Assembly (NCBI RefSeq): GCF_040412425.1
Contig: NC_089741.1
Span: forward strand, 38,848,538-38,912,537
From: Macrobrachium rosenbergii
Lineage: Eukaryota; Arthropoda; Malacostraca; Decapoda; Palaemonidae
DNA: 64,000 nucleotides
Direction: 5' to 3'
Positions 33,726-47,825 of the stretch are shown piece by piece. Position numbers and translations under genes: made by a program. The notes beneath the pieces were generated by a model, which ran no database searches, was not told the origin of the DNA, and saw only the letters and a program-made list of their open reading frames with translations. The number at the start of each line of letters is the position of its first letter. Position 1 is the stretch's first letter.

Positions 33726-36700
33726 AACAATGAGGTGTTGCTTTTCACACAAAATGTCCTAATCCCATCTGAAAACAGCATCTTAAGGTTGTAAGCATAC
33801 AAAATTAATGACAAGCACTGTCTACTGAGAACCTTAGTAGGCTGTGATAACTGCAAATGCTAAAGGCTTAAAAACATTCTTTGACAAGACACCTTTTAAA
33901 TCAAACAGCACACAAATAAAAGGTAAATGGTAACAATTCTGTCACTGTATGGTAATCTCTTGTTTATGGACCATGCTTTAAATATTTAGTTTACATTCTT
34001 CAGTTATTATTGTAAATTACCCCTGGTCTAGAAGAGATCTGCTTGTAATGTTTTTCTAAATATTTTTGCAGGGACTACCCATGTTGCTTTAATAATTACA
34101 AATGAGAAAATACAGGTATACACAAAAAAATTAAATCAAGGAAACAGAATCATAATTTTTCAGTTACATTAGTTACTCAGATTAATTACTTACCCAGATC
34201 ACCTTGCCCAAACAAGACTTACTGGGATAATCTTCATGATTAGAACAGTTAACATTTTATATCTAACAAACAAACTGTTTCACCAATTATTAATTATTTA
34301 TAGTATGGGTAAGTAAAATTTAGCTAGAGACAAACAAAAAAGTTAATGGGAATGAACAAAAACATCCTTGAGAAGTTGCTTTTCCTAATACACATTCCTA
34401 GTACGTATTATTACAGAGCCCCACACTCTGAACTAGGGTTAAGAGCTTGCTTTATCACTGTACAATAAAAAGAAGAAGTTACCCTCAAATTCAAGATACT
34501 CTGCCTCATCATGTACGTTACACTAGAAACGTGTTGTCAAGAAGTGACCAAACTTGTTAGTGGAAAACTTTCTTATATAAAAGCCTACGTAGATAAAATG
34601 CCTTTCGTACAAATCAAAAGCCCTCTAAGTCACTACATAAAAGATTTTTGCCCATGAGAGGTGAAAGTAGAGTAGGAACAGAGGCAGGATGAATAAAAAA
34701 AAAGTTTGTACTTCAGTCATTCCAAAAATATCCCTGATGGTCTGCTCAGGATTTTTCTGATCTCCGTCTCGAGTAACCAAATTGCTAAGTAGCAGTGACT
34801 TCTTTTATTTGAAAAGTGAGGGTGAGTAGGAAATGAGTTCTTCACGGAACCAATAAAGTCATGACGTCCTAAACTTTCAAGGGCATTTGGGAGTTACGAG
34901 TCTATAGAAAGATCATGCCAAGGCTGCTTTAAGCTCTTCCTGTGATACTCCAGCACTGAGCTAACCTGAGATGCATTGTGGCAGACGGAACTGAAACATG
35001 GACAATACCGTACACATCCCTGGTAAATACAAAATTAAATGTTTCCTCGTAACTAAAATGTTCTTTACACTTCCCATTTTTATAATACATGTCCTATAAA
35101 ATGCAAATCAACAGGCATGAATAAAATATTTCCTGAATTTCAAGGTGATCAGAAAACTGTTGACGAAAACACAAGGCGATACTGCATGGCAAAAAGAGGC
35201 CTTGAATCGAAACCTAAAAATCTATACCTCCATTCAGTTAATCCACGTACAATTACGAAACGCAGAGCACTCACAAAACTGTTACTGTAAGTCTCGTACT
35301 ACTCAGTAGTTATGAAGCTCAGCAGACAATGCACGAGGATAAGAAACATTGCTTTACAGTGGATGGAAGCAATTCCTAATGCAATATTTCTTGCTGTCCG
35401 GTGAAAGTATAAAAAACAAACGTAGTAGAGGCAAGCATCATAATACATCATATTACACGGCGTCATAACTGGGCCTTACAAAGCATGAATCGAAGCCAAC
35501 AAAGGGGTTTCGGCTGCAGTCTGCTGTGGCCAGTCTGCTTTTTACAGAGAATAAAAATTCACATTTCATAAACTGTAAGTAACTTCAAAAATTTCTCAAT
35601 ACAGCATCTTATTTGTTATCAGCACGTTGTCTTTTTCTCATTTTGTCTACCCTCTTTCTATCTCATCCCAGCTTGGTATTCCTCATTACATTAAATGACA
35701 ACATTTCTCTCTAGATACAAAATAACAGGTTCCTGAACTGATTTCTCAGTCAGCCTCATTCTAATCATACATCTGAAGAGAAATAAGATTCTACAATGTT
35801 TAGGTAAAACAGCTGTGTCATACTCACACCACCTGATATACACTTTTAATGGAACATCACAATGTTAAAGACTTTACTTTTTATTTAACTAGTCCCTCCA
35901 CATATCACATGTAAAATCTAACACAACACTAGCAATGATTCATCGAGTTCATAAACTTCTTAAAAAGTATATAATCTTTTGATAGCCTTGCATAGGACAC
36001 TTTAATCTTGAAATTTTCATTTCTATTAGGCTTCTCCTTTTTTCAGTGGTAACATTGAGCCTTAATATTACGGTTTCATAGACATAAAGTATTGCTCTAA
36101 GTTCGGAAGGAAAAGTGGTTTCGTCAAGACAGTGGTCGACACGACCCGCAAATTTATTCCTTCTCTCACCCACAACAAAACCCCAAATACTCTGTAACAA
36201 CGTTAAATGAACAAAAGGAAAAGTACGCAATCAACAAGTGTACAAGCAATCATAAAAGACACCATAGGTTGAATTGCTGTCATACAAACAAGCAACCCAG
36301 TCCCTTTGGTTGCTTTGGAGAGACCAGTCTGTTCAGAACAATGTTTCATTTTTTTTTATATCTGAGGGGAAACTGATCGATGTTTTGGGGAGCGAAACCT
36401 CGGGGCTACGGCAAAGTTTTCTACTGATCAAAACAACCGATCAGGGACTAGATTATGATAATAACAACAATTTCTTAAGAGTTAAGTTGAAGGTCACAAT
36501 AGGTGACTAGAGTCCTGTGCAATATTTTTACCAGTATATCAGTGTTGTACAAATCTGCTCCAAAAGATACAAAAGATATTTATACCCCTTATAAATAAAA
36601 CATCACTTATAACCCCATTCACAGCTACAAGCATTAACGATGACAAGTCTTTGGAAGAACCAAGTGAATGAAACAGATCTAAGGATTGGGATTTTTGGTA

Positions 36701-39700
36701 TTACACGATGATCAATGATTCCTCCAAAGCTGGCCCTTTCACAGCAAATCTAAAATGAGTCAAACCTGCACTAAGGGTAAATTTCCAATACTCTGAAGCC
36801 TCCTTTATCTGTAATATCTGAGAAGAAAGCCATGGAAGTGAAGTTAAGGTGCTTATCGTAAAAGGTGAAGATAAGAAAAGCAACAGGTGAAACATCTGCT
36901 ATTGTGCAACTGAGATAAATTACAAAATTTGACCTCCCATACTGGATCCCAAATATTTACTGTACTTTAAGCATACTCAAGGGTACTTGACTGAAATGAA
37001 GAGAATTCGAACAGAAGGAACGTTGCACCAGAATGTGCAAAGGGCCCTTATTACGTTTTTGGAAACCAGAACACAAAACTACAGTACATACTTGACTTTA
37101 ACTTAAAGATTTCAAGACTGGATTACTGTGAAACGAGTCACAGCTTTTCAAAATTCCTTGACAGAACAGAGAAAATGAGGAGCCCGAAAAAATTTGGCCA
37201 AAGATCAGGATTCAAAATTTGAAATATATTTTTTAAATTTAGACAACAATGACAGGCACACCTTAAAAAAGAGTAAGGTTAAAATAATTGCGTAAAACAT
37301 GAGCCACGAGTGAATTGTACGAGAGGAAAGATAGCCAAAATAATACAGGAAAACACAAATGCAAAAGAGAATTTCATCATCTGACATCTTAAGAGCACAC
37401 TGACCTTCAGAGATTTGAACGCAAGGGAATGGGAAAAACCTTCTGGATTTGGATCAAAGTTGGCAGTTATTGTGTTTGAAAAAAAAGTAAAGGAGCCAAA
37501 TCAAATTGTAATGGCTACAGTCCTCATCTTAAATCTGGCATAAAATTTTTTCAGTACCAATTCAATATCCAGTCAATGACTACAGACTTCAGACAGGTGT
37601 TCAAATGAAATGTCTTCACCAAATGTATGAAATTCATACTTTCCTTAAAGAAATCGTAAATAATTACTACCAGAGGTTTTGCCTAATTCCGATAGTGACA
37701 AGCCTAAGTCGCCATAATATACCTGTCACTGAATAGTTTGGAAATAATTTGTCACTTAATTAGTAAACAACACTATCACACAGTTTTAGGGCTGGTCTGA
37801 TAGGTTAAAATTTCACTGCACAAAATGTTGTAAATTCACTAGTACACGCACCAGTGTTGATTACCTGTATACGCCCAGAGAAAATTTATCACTCAACAGA
37901 AATATGGCAGTATCTTTCTCAGATGAGATGCAAATACTTATGAAGCTAAGCAATTTTAACTACAGTGATTTTCCAGTACAACCAACCACAAATCTACTAC
38001 TTTCCGTACAACCTACTTTGCAAAGCTCAACCTCCACTTTAATTCCACCAACATTCTGGAATATTATAAAAATAACTAAGAATAAAAATTGTCCCGACAA
38101 GCAGTTACTGCTACATAAAAGCATTAGTCTGTAGAAAATCCTCAAGCAAATAAAAATATGACTTAAAATCCAGGAAAAGATATGATTAAACAGAACTAAG
38201 CTCCCTGTATATCATAGAAACCTTCAAACATAAAACTCTACTGGTGAAAGCATCGTTAACTTTTCTATTTCACTTCCTCATCCCATCTTACTTCACAGCA
38301 CTTACACCTAACCAAATGAAAATTGTATTTGAAGGCAACAGAAAGTGATTTAAATTTGTGTTTCTGCATTAGATGTTTCTGTAATTCTTCAAAATGTGTC
38401 TATATGAGATAAAAATGTACAATAAAAATTCTTAAGAAAGGTATGGTACATTTCTGCATCATAAAAGCATACCACGACCCAGGAAATACTTTCTTAACCC
38501 AGAGAAAAATTTCCCTGCAAACCACAGCCATTGTTATATGCTTATTTCAATATAGGAGTAATTAATGAACTTAATAGAATGTGTAACATTCATATTTTAA
38601 CAATCCACACACTGCCATGTAAATTTCAGTCACTCACAGGAACCCACAAAATAGTGTAAATGACAACTTCGGATACTAAATGTTATTTTCCTGCAAGACA
38701 TTTAACCATCATACTATACTGTATACATGTACTTCTATCTTCTCCTCTTTCATCTGCTTTACATTATTCCCAAACATTATTCTCTTCAATAACGCAGGTG
38801 TGAACTCCAGTTGAAAGTGGAGACATACTGGGCACTTGTTCACAAAAAACTGCTCTGGCAATTATGGTGGCCAAAACTGGTTGACTTTGCTTAAGAGCCT
38901 GTCAAAGTGTGAACAGATCACCTAAGGCATACAGTATGCATACAGTATCTGACTGATATAAAAACATCATAAATTCTTAACAGCCTCATTTTAAGCTATT
39001 GCATTTCACTGTAACAGCCTCATTTTAAGCTATTGCATTTCATTGTTATTCAAAGTGAAATTGTTCCATGTATATTAGTGCTCTAAGATTATGCACTCAA
39101 CGAAACAGGTGTTGTTTCTGACTGATATCTGCTCTCTGCTCTGTCATATAAAAATACTGCAATGCAAGTGATTTGGAAACCCAAAATTACTTACTTTCTC
39201 ATAAAAAAATCTCAGGTATTCAATGCACTGAAACAATTTTGAGGTATTGACCCTTTCTCCAGTCCAAAAGCTCAACATTATTCATGAGGCCAACATGGGT
39301 AAAATCCAGCTGTGGGTGATGAGAAGGGGTCAGGAGCGATCCAACCTAAATTATCCCGTAATCAAGGCACCCGTTAAACCTTGTGAAACATTCAGCGACA
39401 TCTAGCAAGATGGAAGAGAGATTTAATATCTGCGCTAAACATGATGAAATGATGTGATAAAACATGAACATACATAACACCAGAATTCCACAACACTCAA
39501 CCTATTTCAAAACCCTTCACTCTTCCCTTCATACATTATCTAAACAAATCTTTTACAACTTGGACCTGGAAGACTTCAACACAGATAAGTGAGGCTTTCA
39601 GTATATACATAATAAGTTATGTACAGAGGTCATACATCTCATTAAACTTCGTAAACAAATTTCTTCAATATAAATGTGAAGATTATAAATTAATTACACA

Positions 39701-42700
39701 ATAAAAACTTACATCAGTGATATGACCCTGACTAAAAAATGTAACCCTTGTGACTATCAGAGACGAAATAGTGAAAGCAACCATCCATCTCCAAGGAAAT
39801 GATGATCAACTCAAACCGAAGAGAAACCTAATTAGTAAAAACATTTTTCAAATGTTTATGTACATGATATGAACACACAAATGTAGACACATGCAATAAT
39901 TAATATGTAGTAAACCCATGATATGATGAATCAGTTTTAAGAAGAACCTGTTCTAGACGAAATTTACAATCTATATGGTTCTTGTTTTCATTTTCCTTGT
40001 AAAAAAAAACTCGGAAATTATTCAAAGTTTAGCAGAAACCACAGAAACGTCTAAATTATATACAGGAGAGTAAATGTTTGTTATAAAGGAGATTTCAAAA
40101 GGCTAGTACATTTAATCATCTTAAAAGGAAAGACAGAACCCAGTACAATTCAATAAATATTTCTTTCCAACTGTCGTCATAGAACTTGAGAAAATACGTT
40201 ATTGTTACAATCCTAAAAAACCAAAAGGTGGACTCAAAGCATCAGACTACATTAACAGATAATAACTCTGTAATCTGTTCATAATTTCCCAATCACAGGG
40301 TCATTATGCATATGAGTGGGACAACTTTATGTTAATCTATCAGATACTCTATACTTAGTCGAGCTTTCTGCAAATCTGGGCACATAAAATTTGGATCTTT
40401 CGACGTATGGGATGAACGTTACACACCAAAACTGAAGGAAAACAAAAAATTAATTACAGTACACAGATTGTGGGGAGTGCCACTTCTCCTTGTTGATATT
40501 AACCAATAGGTTCAGATGTGAAATTTTACTGAAGTAGCAAGGACTACCTTTCCCTTCAGTTATTCATGAAATTCAGAAAACCAGGCAATCTACTAATCAA
40601 GTGCTATGAATTACAGTGGTTAAATCTTAAATACCTCAGCCAATAAGCCAATCAGAAGCAGGATAGCAGCTTTTATGATACTGACTGTAGATATTTACTG
40701 TCGGCTCCAAAAAAAAAAAAGAGAAATCTAGATCTGTACCAAAAGACTGAACCTTTCCCACTGAATGAAATATTTCTGGCATTTTACTACTCCACTTATA
40801 ATTGCATAAAAAACTGCACAGTTATAATAATTATCACTTTCATCTAACAAATGACTATAGAAAAAGTATTTTTCAGTTCATTAGTTAAAATAAGAACATA
40901 GTCAGATCACTGGATCCATTGCAGTATAATTCTCAACATCTACAAAATAAAGACATATTGTACCATTCCACCTATTGGTACAAAAAGTTGAAATAAATTT
41001 ATGAAATGAATGAGGTTTGTATAAAAAAAAGTTTATCAAAAGGCAGTGGTGGTAAAAGCATTTAAAGAATGGAGTTCACTTTACGAAATGATACCCTATA
41101 AATAAAACGTAACATAAGAGTACAAAATATTACAACTGTATTCCTTAGAACAAGTGACCTTCAATGAAAAGACACCAATTTACGATACAGATTACACCAA
41201 AATGTACAAAGCCTGCAACAAGAATACAGTTACCACAAATTAATTATATATTTCAGAAAATAAATCTTGTAATACTGTATTCTACAAACTATACAATTCA
41301 GTTTCTAAACAGGCGTATAACTTATCCCATCTTAAAGAGTACCAACTACATCAAGGTACCCTTCTTAAAGACACATTGGAATACTTCTACCAATGGTAAT
41401 AAATGAAAAAAATTTACAACTCAAAACACCTGAATTGCAGTGAACTAACAAAAACAATTCTGGATTGAATTTCCACCTCAAAAATAACGCACTAATTTTC
41501 ACTTGTTTATATTCAGTAGCCAAGTCTCAAGCAAAGCTTAAATTAGTAAATGCATAACACTGCTTACAAGCAAAAAAATTGAATACAAATAAAAACCTTT
41601 ACAAATACAGCCTGTGTAACAACACACCATGAGAGGATTCAATGCACTGGCAACAGGAGCAACCAGCCCTGAGAGGCAAGATAAATATTTTCTCTTTCAC
41701 AAGTCACCTTGTTGAATCTAACTTCCAGATTGCTCAACAGAAGTTATCTTTCAAAAGAACTTCGTTTTTAGGACAACTCTCGTTGCTGAATCAGACGAGT
41801 CACTTATCTATACTCTCACATAGCTGGCAAAGATGATGATTCGTTTTTGAGTGAAGAGTGAAAATTATTGTAGCAAGATAACTGAGAGAAGTTTGATAGT
41901 TAGGCTGGAAGAAACAACCTGAACTAATCCTGTAATAACATGGGACTTGAGCTTTGTAAGGTACAAACACTAGTATACTGCTTGCCACTATTTTGCCCAT
42001 TTCACTGGTAAGAGACTCTTTGAAGTCCTGATAACACTGGGAAACAAAAACTTCAAGACACCAATTTTTCCTAAATTTTACAATCACTCTTTTGAAGAGG
42101 CATGGTAATAGCAATAACACTAAAGAGTGAACATGAAATAAGATTACTGAAGACAGCGACAAACTCCAACGGAATTCTGTACGAATCAAAAACATTAGTA
42201 CCCCGTATCAAAATTCCATATTTGCAAAGCAAAAGCTTCCACACTGTTATTCTTTTTTTTTTAGATTTCTTAATATGGTTGGAAAAAACTGCTGATACAC
42301 AAACGATCTGGTGAATATACATAAATAAGGTGCAAAACGCTTACTTAAATCTACTTAAAGAAGAAAAACAAAAGATTCAATCACGCCAACAGTCAAATGC
42401 ACACAATAAACTCCAAAGTATACATTCCTGAGCGTCCATGTGTAAAAGTGAACTGATGTCAAACTGACTTGTAGCTATACTGGAGATCTAGTTTTGTAAG
42501 AAAAATTCTACTATTTGGACCCACAGCAAAGTTTGGTTTAATTTGGACCATTTTCTTAACAGATAACCTGGAAAGTTTAGTTTTCATTCTTACTAAGCTC
42601 CAGGCAAAATACTAGACAGAAAATAATCAAGAGAAATCCGGAGCATTGGATTATCTGTTAAAAACTTTAACTAAAACAAAAGTAGTACATACTTACAGGG

Positions 42701-42778
42701 GTAGCCTACGAAGATTATGTTATAAAAATGGAATATGTGCCTGTCCATATAAAAAAAATATAAATTTTCATAATAAAA

Positions 42779-42784
42779 TTTATT
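42779..42784 (-). terminator. Candidate poly(A) signal for the distal hyccin terminal exon
   Basis: The first minus-strand AATAAA that I found past the stop at 44460, implying a 3' UTR of about 1.7 kb. Variant signals nearer the stop cannot be excluded. Confidence 0.25.
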
Positions 42785-44459
42785 ACTTGGATGCTTACCC
42801 ACTGTTAAAGATAGGTTATAACTCCTTGCCAGCTGGTGCGGAGACATGTACATACAAGCTATCTTTCACAGTGGGTAAGATTCATCGCAAATAATTTGAT
42901 TTCCACACCAGGGTAAGGGAAGAGTCTAGAGGCACATTTGCTTAATTCAATATCAAAATTCACTTTTATAATGGCAGTTAGCTTTACACACCATCAGGAA
43001 CATAAACTTGTGTGAGAGCTTAATTGTGCACTGAAAATATATTTCATGTTATTCAACTCCAAAGAAAATATTTATCAAAGAGAGCGTAAAAGGTCACTGA
43101 TATGTATCTTAGGATCTTCCATGAAGAAGGCTTGTAACTATTACCTTCGTAGCCTATATTAACAAGGAAAATTATGAGTTACTTATTTACGGTATTGTAC
43201 AGATATGCCAGCAAACATATTTTTAAATACTGCAATTATAAAAGCTATATCATAACAGCTAAGGAGCCATTTATGCATACTAAAATACAAGAAGTTATTG
43301 TACAAGTTATCTCTTTTTCTGTTCAAAATGAATCACAGGGCAGAGGTAATGAGAATGGAAATAAAAATGAAGGTAAAAGCTGCTTAATCACGTCCTTGAA
43401 TCTGCAGCAAAACATTTCTGCTAAAATAAGAGACTGCTAATGTTATTAGACTCAGAAATAACTCTTCACACGCAGCAACTACAATGAAATGGCTCAGCCT
43501 CTACTCTTAATTAAAATGGGTGGCGATAGGTAACAAATACCGCAGATGCTACCAGTACCCAAATTGTTCACTGCCTGTAAAATAAGCAAGAAAAAGGTGA
43601 AAGCTGAAAGCAAGAGACAAATGACAACAGACGCAAAAACCAACTTTTCGCAAAAGAAACGGCAGTGTCAAGAGTTCCTTTGCATACCTGAAGTACGAAT
43701 TCCCAAGGACACACAAGGACCACTTAAGTAACAAAAGTAACTTTAACAGCAATGAAGAAAATAGATGTTTCTTAGGTTTACGGGGGCACTAGACGTACTA
43801 AACTAATTTTTTTGAGTTGTAATTATCATTTTTGAGTATGGTACATAGAATAATCATCACCAACAGTTCATTATTATACACTCAGCACCTAAACAATCAA
43901 ACGGAATATTTGTATACAAAAGAATTCCACACGCTGAAGACATACTCATACTGTAAACGAGTGCAAATCAGGCAGGCAAAGCTTCAATGAAATGATTACA
44001 TCGTACTGCTTGGCAGCTTTTAAGCTTAAGTCACTTCAGCAATCAGCATATATAAGAAAACAATGATAAACAACAAATCACTTCACTCCAGCACACCATC
44101 CCATATAAGAAGCATACTGGCACAGTATTTAGAAAAAGAATCAAAGAGGAAACAATAAAATCAAGTGTTCATATCTGGCAGACTGAAATTCCGCAGCATG
44201 TACTATCAGCACGAACAAATTTTGAATACGTAAAACTCTCATAAACAAAAACAAAAAAAAACTAAGGTCTTGAAGTAAAATAAGCTAAAACATTCAACTC
44301 AAAACTACTAGGACTCTTAGAAACCTATGGACTTTATGGAATAAAATCTCAACATTCACCTAAATCTATCCGTCAACAATAAATGCATATGCCAATATAC
44401 ATTTCCCTTGAAACCCCTTTGTTCTATAGTGTAAACCCTATTCACCCTCTAGCAGTGAC

Positions 44460-45064
44460 CTACATTTTTGTGATTAGATTTTGCCCACCGTTTACTTCTA
44501 ATGGACTTCTGATTGGATGCACCACGTGATCGAGGACTTCCTCTTCTCGCTTAAAGTCTTCTCCCTCACTGACTGGCGGTGTGATGTCTTCCGCAGACGT
44601 GTTCGTCTCGAAATGTCTCGGAGACTTGAGTATGGCTTTCATTTCAAACTGCTGCTGCTGCGACTGCTGCTGCTGGCTCGTGATGATGGTGACGTCGTTG
44701 CCGTCGGAGTCACTGTTCATCACAGCACTGTTACGGTTACTACTGGTTCCGTTGCGGTTCTCTTTGTCTTTCTCCTTGTCGTGCTTGTGTTTCTCTTTCT
44801 TTTCACTGCCCTTTTTCTCACCGTCCTTTTTGTCACCGTTTTTGCTCTTCTCTTTTCTCTTCCCTAAATTGGGTATTGGAATGTTTGGAGTCACAAATTT
44901 TTTCTCTTTGCCCTCTCTGTCTCTGTCTCTCTCCTTCTCCTTGTCTCTACCTGAGCCTTGCGGAGTTCGAATGGGCTTGTTCGAAATTTTTTCATCACCA
45001 TCCCCTTCTTCTGAAATAGAATTGAGCGGTTTCCCATCCTCCGTCTGCTGAATGGGAATATCAT
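44460..45064 (-). CDS. hycc: Hyccin (FAM126/HYCC), alternative terminal exon D, 201-residue C-tail
   Basis: A strong acceptor (CTTTTCACAG) precedes 45064 and the frame runs 605 nt to a stop. It opens AT-GAT, which completes the codon left by exon B (CCA-G), so the join reads KKLP-DDIPIQQTED. Numbering from the first D, residues 38-103 are a highly charged Lys/Glu/Asp segment (DKEKERDRDR, KKEKHKHDKEKDKENR), 116-124 an acidic NSDSDGND patch, and 131-139 are Gln-rich. Residues 146-190 hold proline-directed Ser/Thr sites (KSPRH, DITPPVSEGED, PIRSPLE). The end is NLITKM. It appears wholly disordered. Hyccin tails lie outside the TTC7-binding helical core and are regulatory in vertebrates. Identity as hyccin comes from exons A and B; this tail alone would not be recognisable. 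It competes with exon C for the same donor. Confidence 0.7.
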
Positions 45065-46324
45065 CTGTGAAAAGATTGTGATTTTTAAATCCATTATGAT
45101 TATGCCAGAGGTCAAAACAAATAAAAAGGTGGGAGAAAGTAATACTCCACAGATTGGAAGAATACAATCCAACATTTCCTGAGTCCAAGGTTTGTACCAG
45201 CCTACATCATGAACAGGTATCACAACCAATATTTTATTTTGAGGAAACAAATTTTATCTAAAAATCGAAGGAATGTCCTTGAATACTTTACTCCAAATTG
45301 GAACCTAAAGAAACTGCTTGTTTACTGTACACTAGAGATTAATTTTATTTCAACTGAGACTTAACAGCAAAATATTAAATCATATCCATACATCAGTCAA
45401 CAAGACTTTACTTGTCCTGAATGAGTCGAATGTTAATGTTCATGCAGGTGATTCTCATACCAATTAAAAACACTAACAACTGAAACTTTTTGAATCCAGC
45501 CTCTCACAGCTGCAAAAAGTTATTTCCTAAACCCTTTCATGGCGAAGAGCTCAAGATAGGAGTGGTTAACAAAATTAAGTTTAGTGCCCTGATAAAACTC
45601 TTCCTAGTCATGAGAAACTCACCTATAAGAGACATAATGCAGTACATGATTCACGAAACACCATTACAATAACACACAGTAATCCCTGCGGTTCACCGGT
45701 GTAATAATATAAAACAAGCACTCTGCACAAAAAATGATGCATGAACTTTCCAATTCCTAATTTACAGTTGGGACTTATCTGAATCTCTTGACAAAATATA
45801 TATGAACTCTGCTGACAAAACATTAGGCTTTAGCCTGCATCAAATATAGACAAACAGCAAGACCAAAATACTGAAAACTACTAATCATGCGGATGCATTA
45901 CTTGCAATGTTTTCAATATGGATTAATGATATTCAAGAGACTTGTATCAACCCTAGACTCAGGAATTTACAGTATATATAAATGTAAAGTATCTTGTGCA
46001 GCAATTTTCAACTAAAAATAAAGTTAACACTACAATTACTATTTGATTAAAATAAATACAGTATGGGATGATATGGACAAAACTGATGTACCAATGAAGG
46101 AGACAAGGCGGGCCATGGCCAAATAAAAAAAGGAACGTAGAAGTATATCCAAGAAGTAGTAGATGTATATAAAGTATACGTGGCTATATATACACTTACT
46201 CTTGTTCAAACTACGAACAACAAAGCCTGAAAAAGGTACTAATGTTGCTTTGACTATTCAAACTAAATCCAGGTAACTTATTCAGTGTCTATCTCAATAA
46301 GCACACACTTAATATCCCTTGGGC

Positions 46325-46330
46325 TTTATT
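46325..46330 (-). terminator. Candidate poly(A) signal for hyccin exon C
   Basis: The first minus-strand AATAAA that I found past the exon C stop (47826), about 1.5 kb away. It lies before exon D, as a proximal alternative-last-exon poly(A) site should. Confidence 0.3.
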
Positions 46331-47825
46331 GTCCAAAATAAAAAATATATACTGCATGTAACTAATCTTACTGGTACGTGCTCGATGGGTCAAATTCAAA
46401 CTGTCCGATGAACAAATGGTATACTGTATTATACAATACAGTCTGACAGTGGTGATCAACATAATAACAGTGCTTCAACATTCAACAAAGAGAGTGTTTC
46501 TTTATAAACATTCAAATACTGTACTTCCCTGCGAAGCATAGTGACAGCTTCTGTCATACACATTATAGGTTATCTTGCACATTGATAAGTACTGTAATGT
46601 ATAACTAAGTCATCCAACAGTAGAGTCGTAATGTGTACTTCATGTTCAAATCAACATCCTACTGGGTCAAAAAATGACTCTAGTAAAATGAAGCCTACAA
46701 AAACAGTGAACCAACACAACTGACCCGTGACCAGATGTCTGGCCTGTCAAAATATAGTACAATCTACTAAATCATCTTTGACACCCAGTAGGAGAATTGA
46801 CATGGCTTACTGCTAAAACTATGTAAGATGTCTGGGTTTACATCATAACCAACAAACTTAAAAACATGCACCCTTTCTCGGTACCATTAAACTAGCTGTA
46901 GGGCAGCAAATTATCATAAGATATAACTAAGCATAAAGAGAACAGACAACAAGCCATGCACACTACTAGACAAAATGACATTAACTTCAAAATTACTAAC
47001 CTATCAGCAAGTGAACGAAACCACTTACTACGGGTTTTAACGTTTAGTCACACCTTCAGCTTGGTCCCTCCAGAAGAGCAAAACCTTTAATACTCTTCCA
47101 CCATCATTTCCTCATATTCCACTTGTTGGCAGAGTTACCTTTGCTCAACTTGACTCCAAGAGACTAGAGATTGGTTCCTCTGAAGTTATTATCCGCAACT
47201 TTTTTGCTTAATTGTAATTCAATAAATGCAAGAGAGTAACTGTAGCAAGTGCACTGGCAAAGTTGAATTTATGCTGAGAATCTCCAGTCGATGGTCTGTT
47301 ATTCTTTCACTTTGACTTGGTGTCCCTCTCACTACAATTTTTACAGCACCAAGAGTATAATGGCACTGTAAATTAATGGTACACACACAGGCTATAATAT
47401 CAAGCACTTGTGTGTGTTCCTGTGACCCTCCTTAAATATCACAAACAGTTATAGAACATTTACTTACGCTAGAAGGAATTCTAAAATGTTAACAGTCACT
47501 TCTAGATACTGCATGGTAGAGAAAAAGCATGAGGCTGTTAACATCCTTAAAGCTTACATCAAAAAAGGCAAAGTTTTCCTCTCCCAAACAGAGGAGTCAA
47601 AGAGCACACTTGAGTCAAGATTTGGTGCATGTGAATCTTTCAAGAAGAAGTGGTAATAAATGCTTCACAGCCCCATCATCCCACTGGCATTATCGTAGGT
47701 TTACAATACTATTATGTAATCTTAACACCCAAGTTTAATCATGAACTTTTTGGGTACACTTAGCAAAAACTATGGAGGAGGACATGATACTACATCCTTA
47801 AATTAGAAGGTATTGCATGGCACCT

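Larger units (their letters stand above)
30450..44455. other. AT-rich region, no supported gene
   Basis: Frames of 60-130 codons occur on both strands but have intron-like composition and no recognisable domain. The only sizeable microsatellite is (CT)n at 33670-33723. Small direct repeats: AACAAGACTGATTTGTATAA twice at 31815-31861, and a 34 bp unit twice at 38979-39045 (CAGCCTCATTTTAAGCTATT). The left part could be intron of the gene suggested at 28.9-30.4 kb. The right part holds the 3' UTR of the distal hyccin terminal exon. Confidence 0.4.

Noticed and set aside
35949..36230. 93-codon minus frame with mixed composition
   Set aside because: No splice sites, domain or codon signal that sets it apart from chance.
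36701..36817. Exon-like minus frame after a good acceptor (CTTTCTTCTCAG), reading ILQIKEASEYWKFTLSAGLT
   Set aside because: Only 38 codons to a stop, no family and no clear partner exon. Likely chance.
44517..45051. Plus-strand frames of 116 and 156 codons opposite hyccin exon D
   Set aside because: Antisense shadows of the Lys/Glu-rich coding exon (Leu/Ser/Phe-rich).
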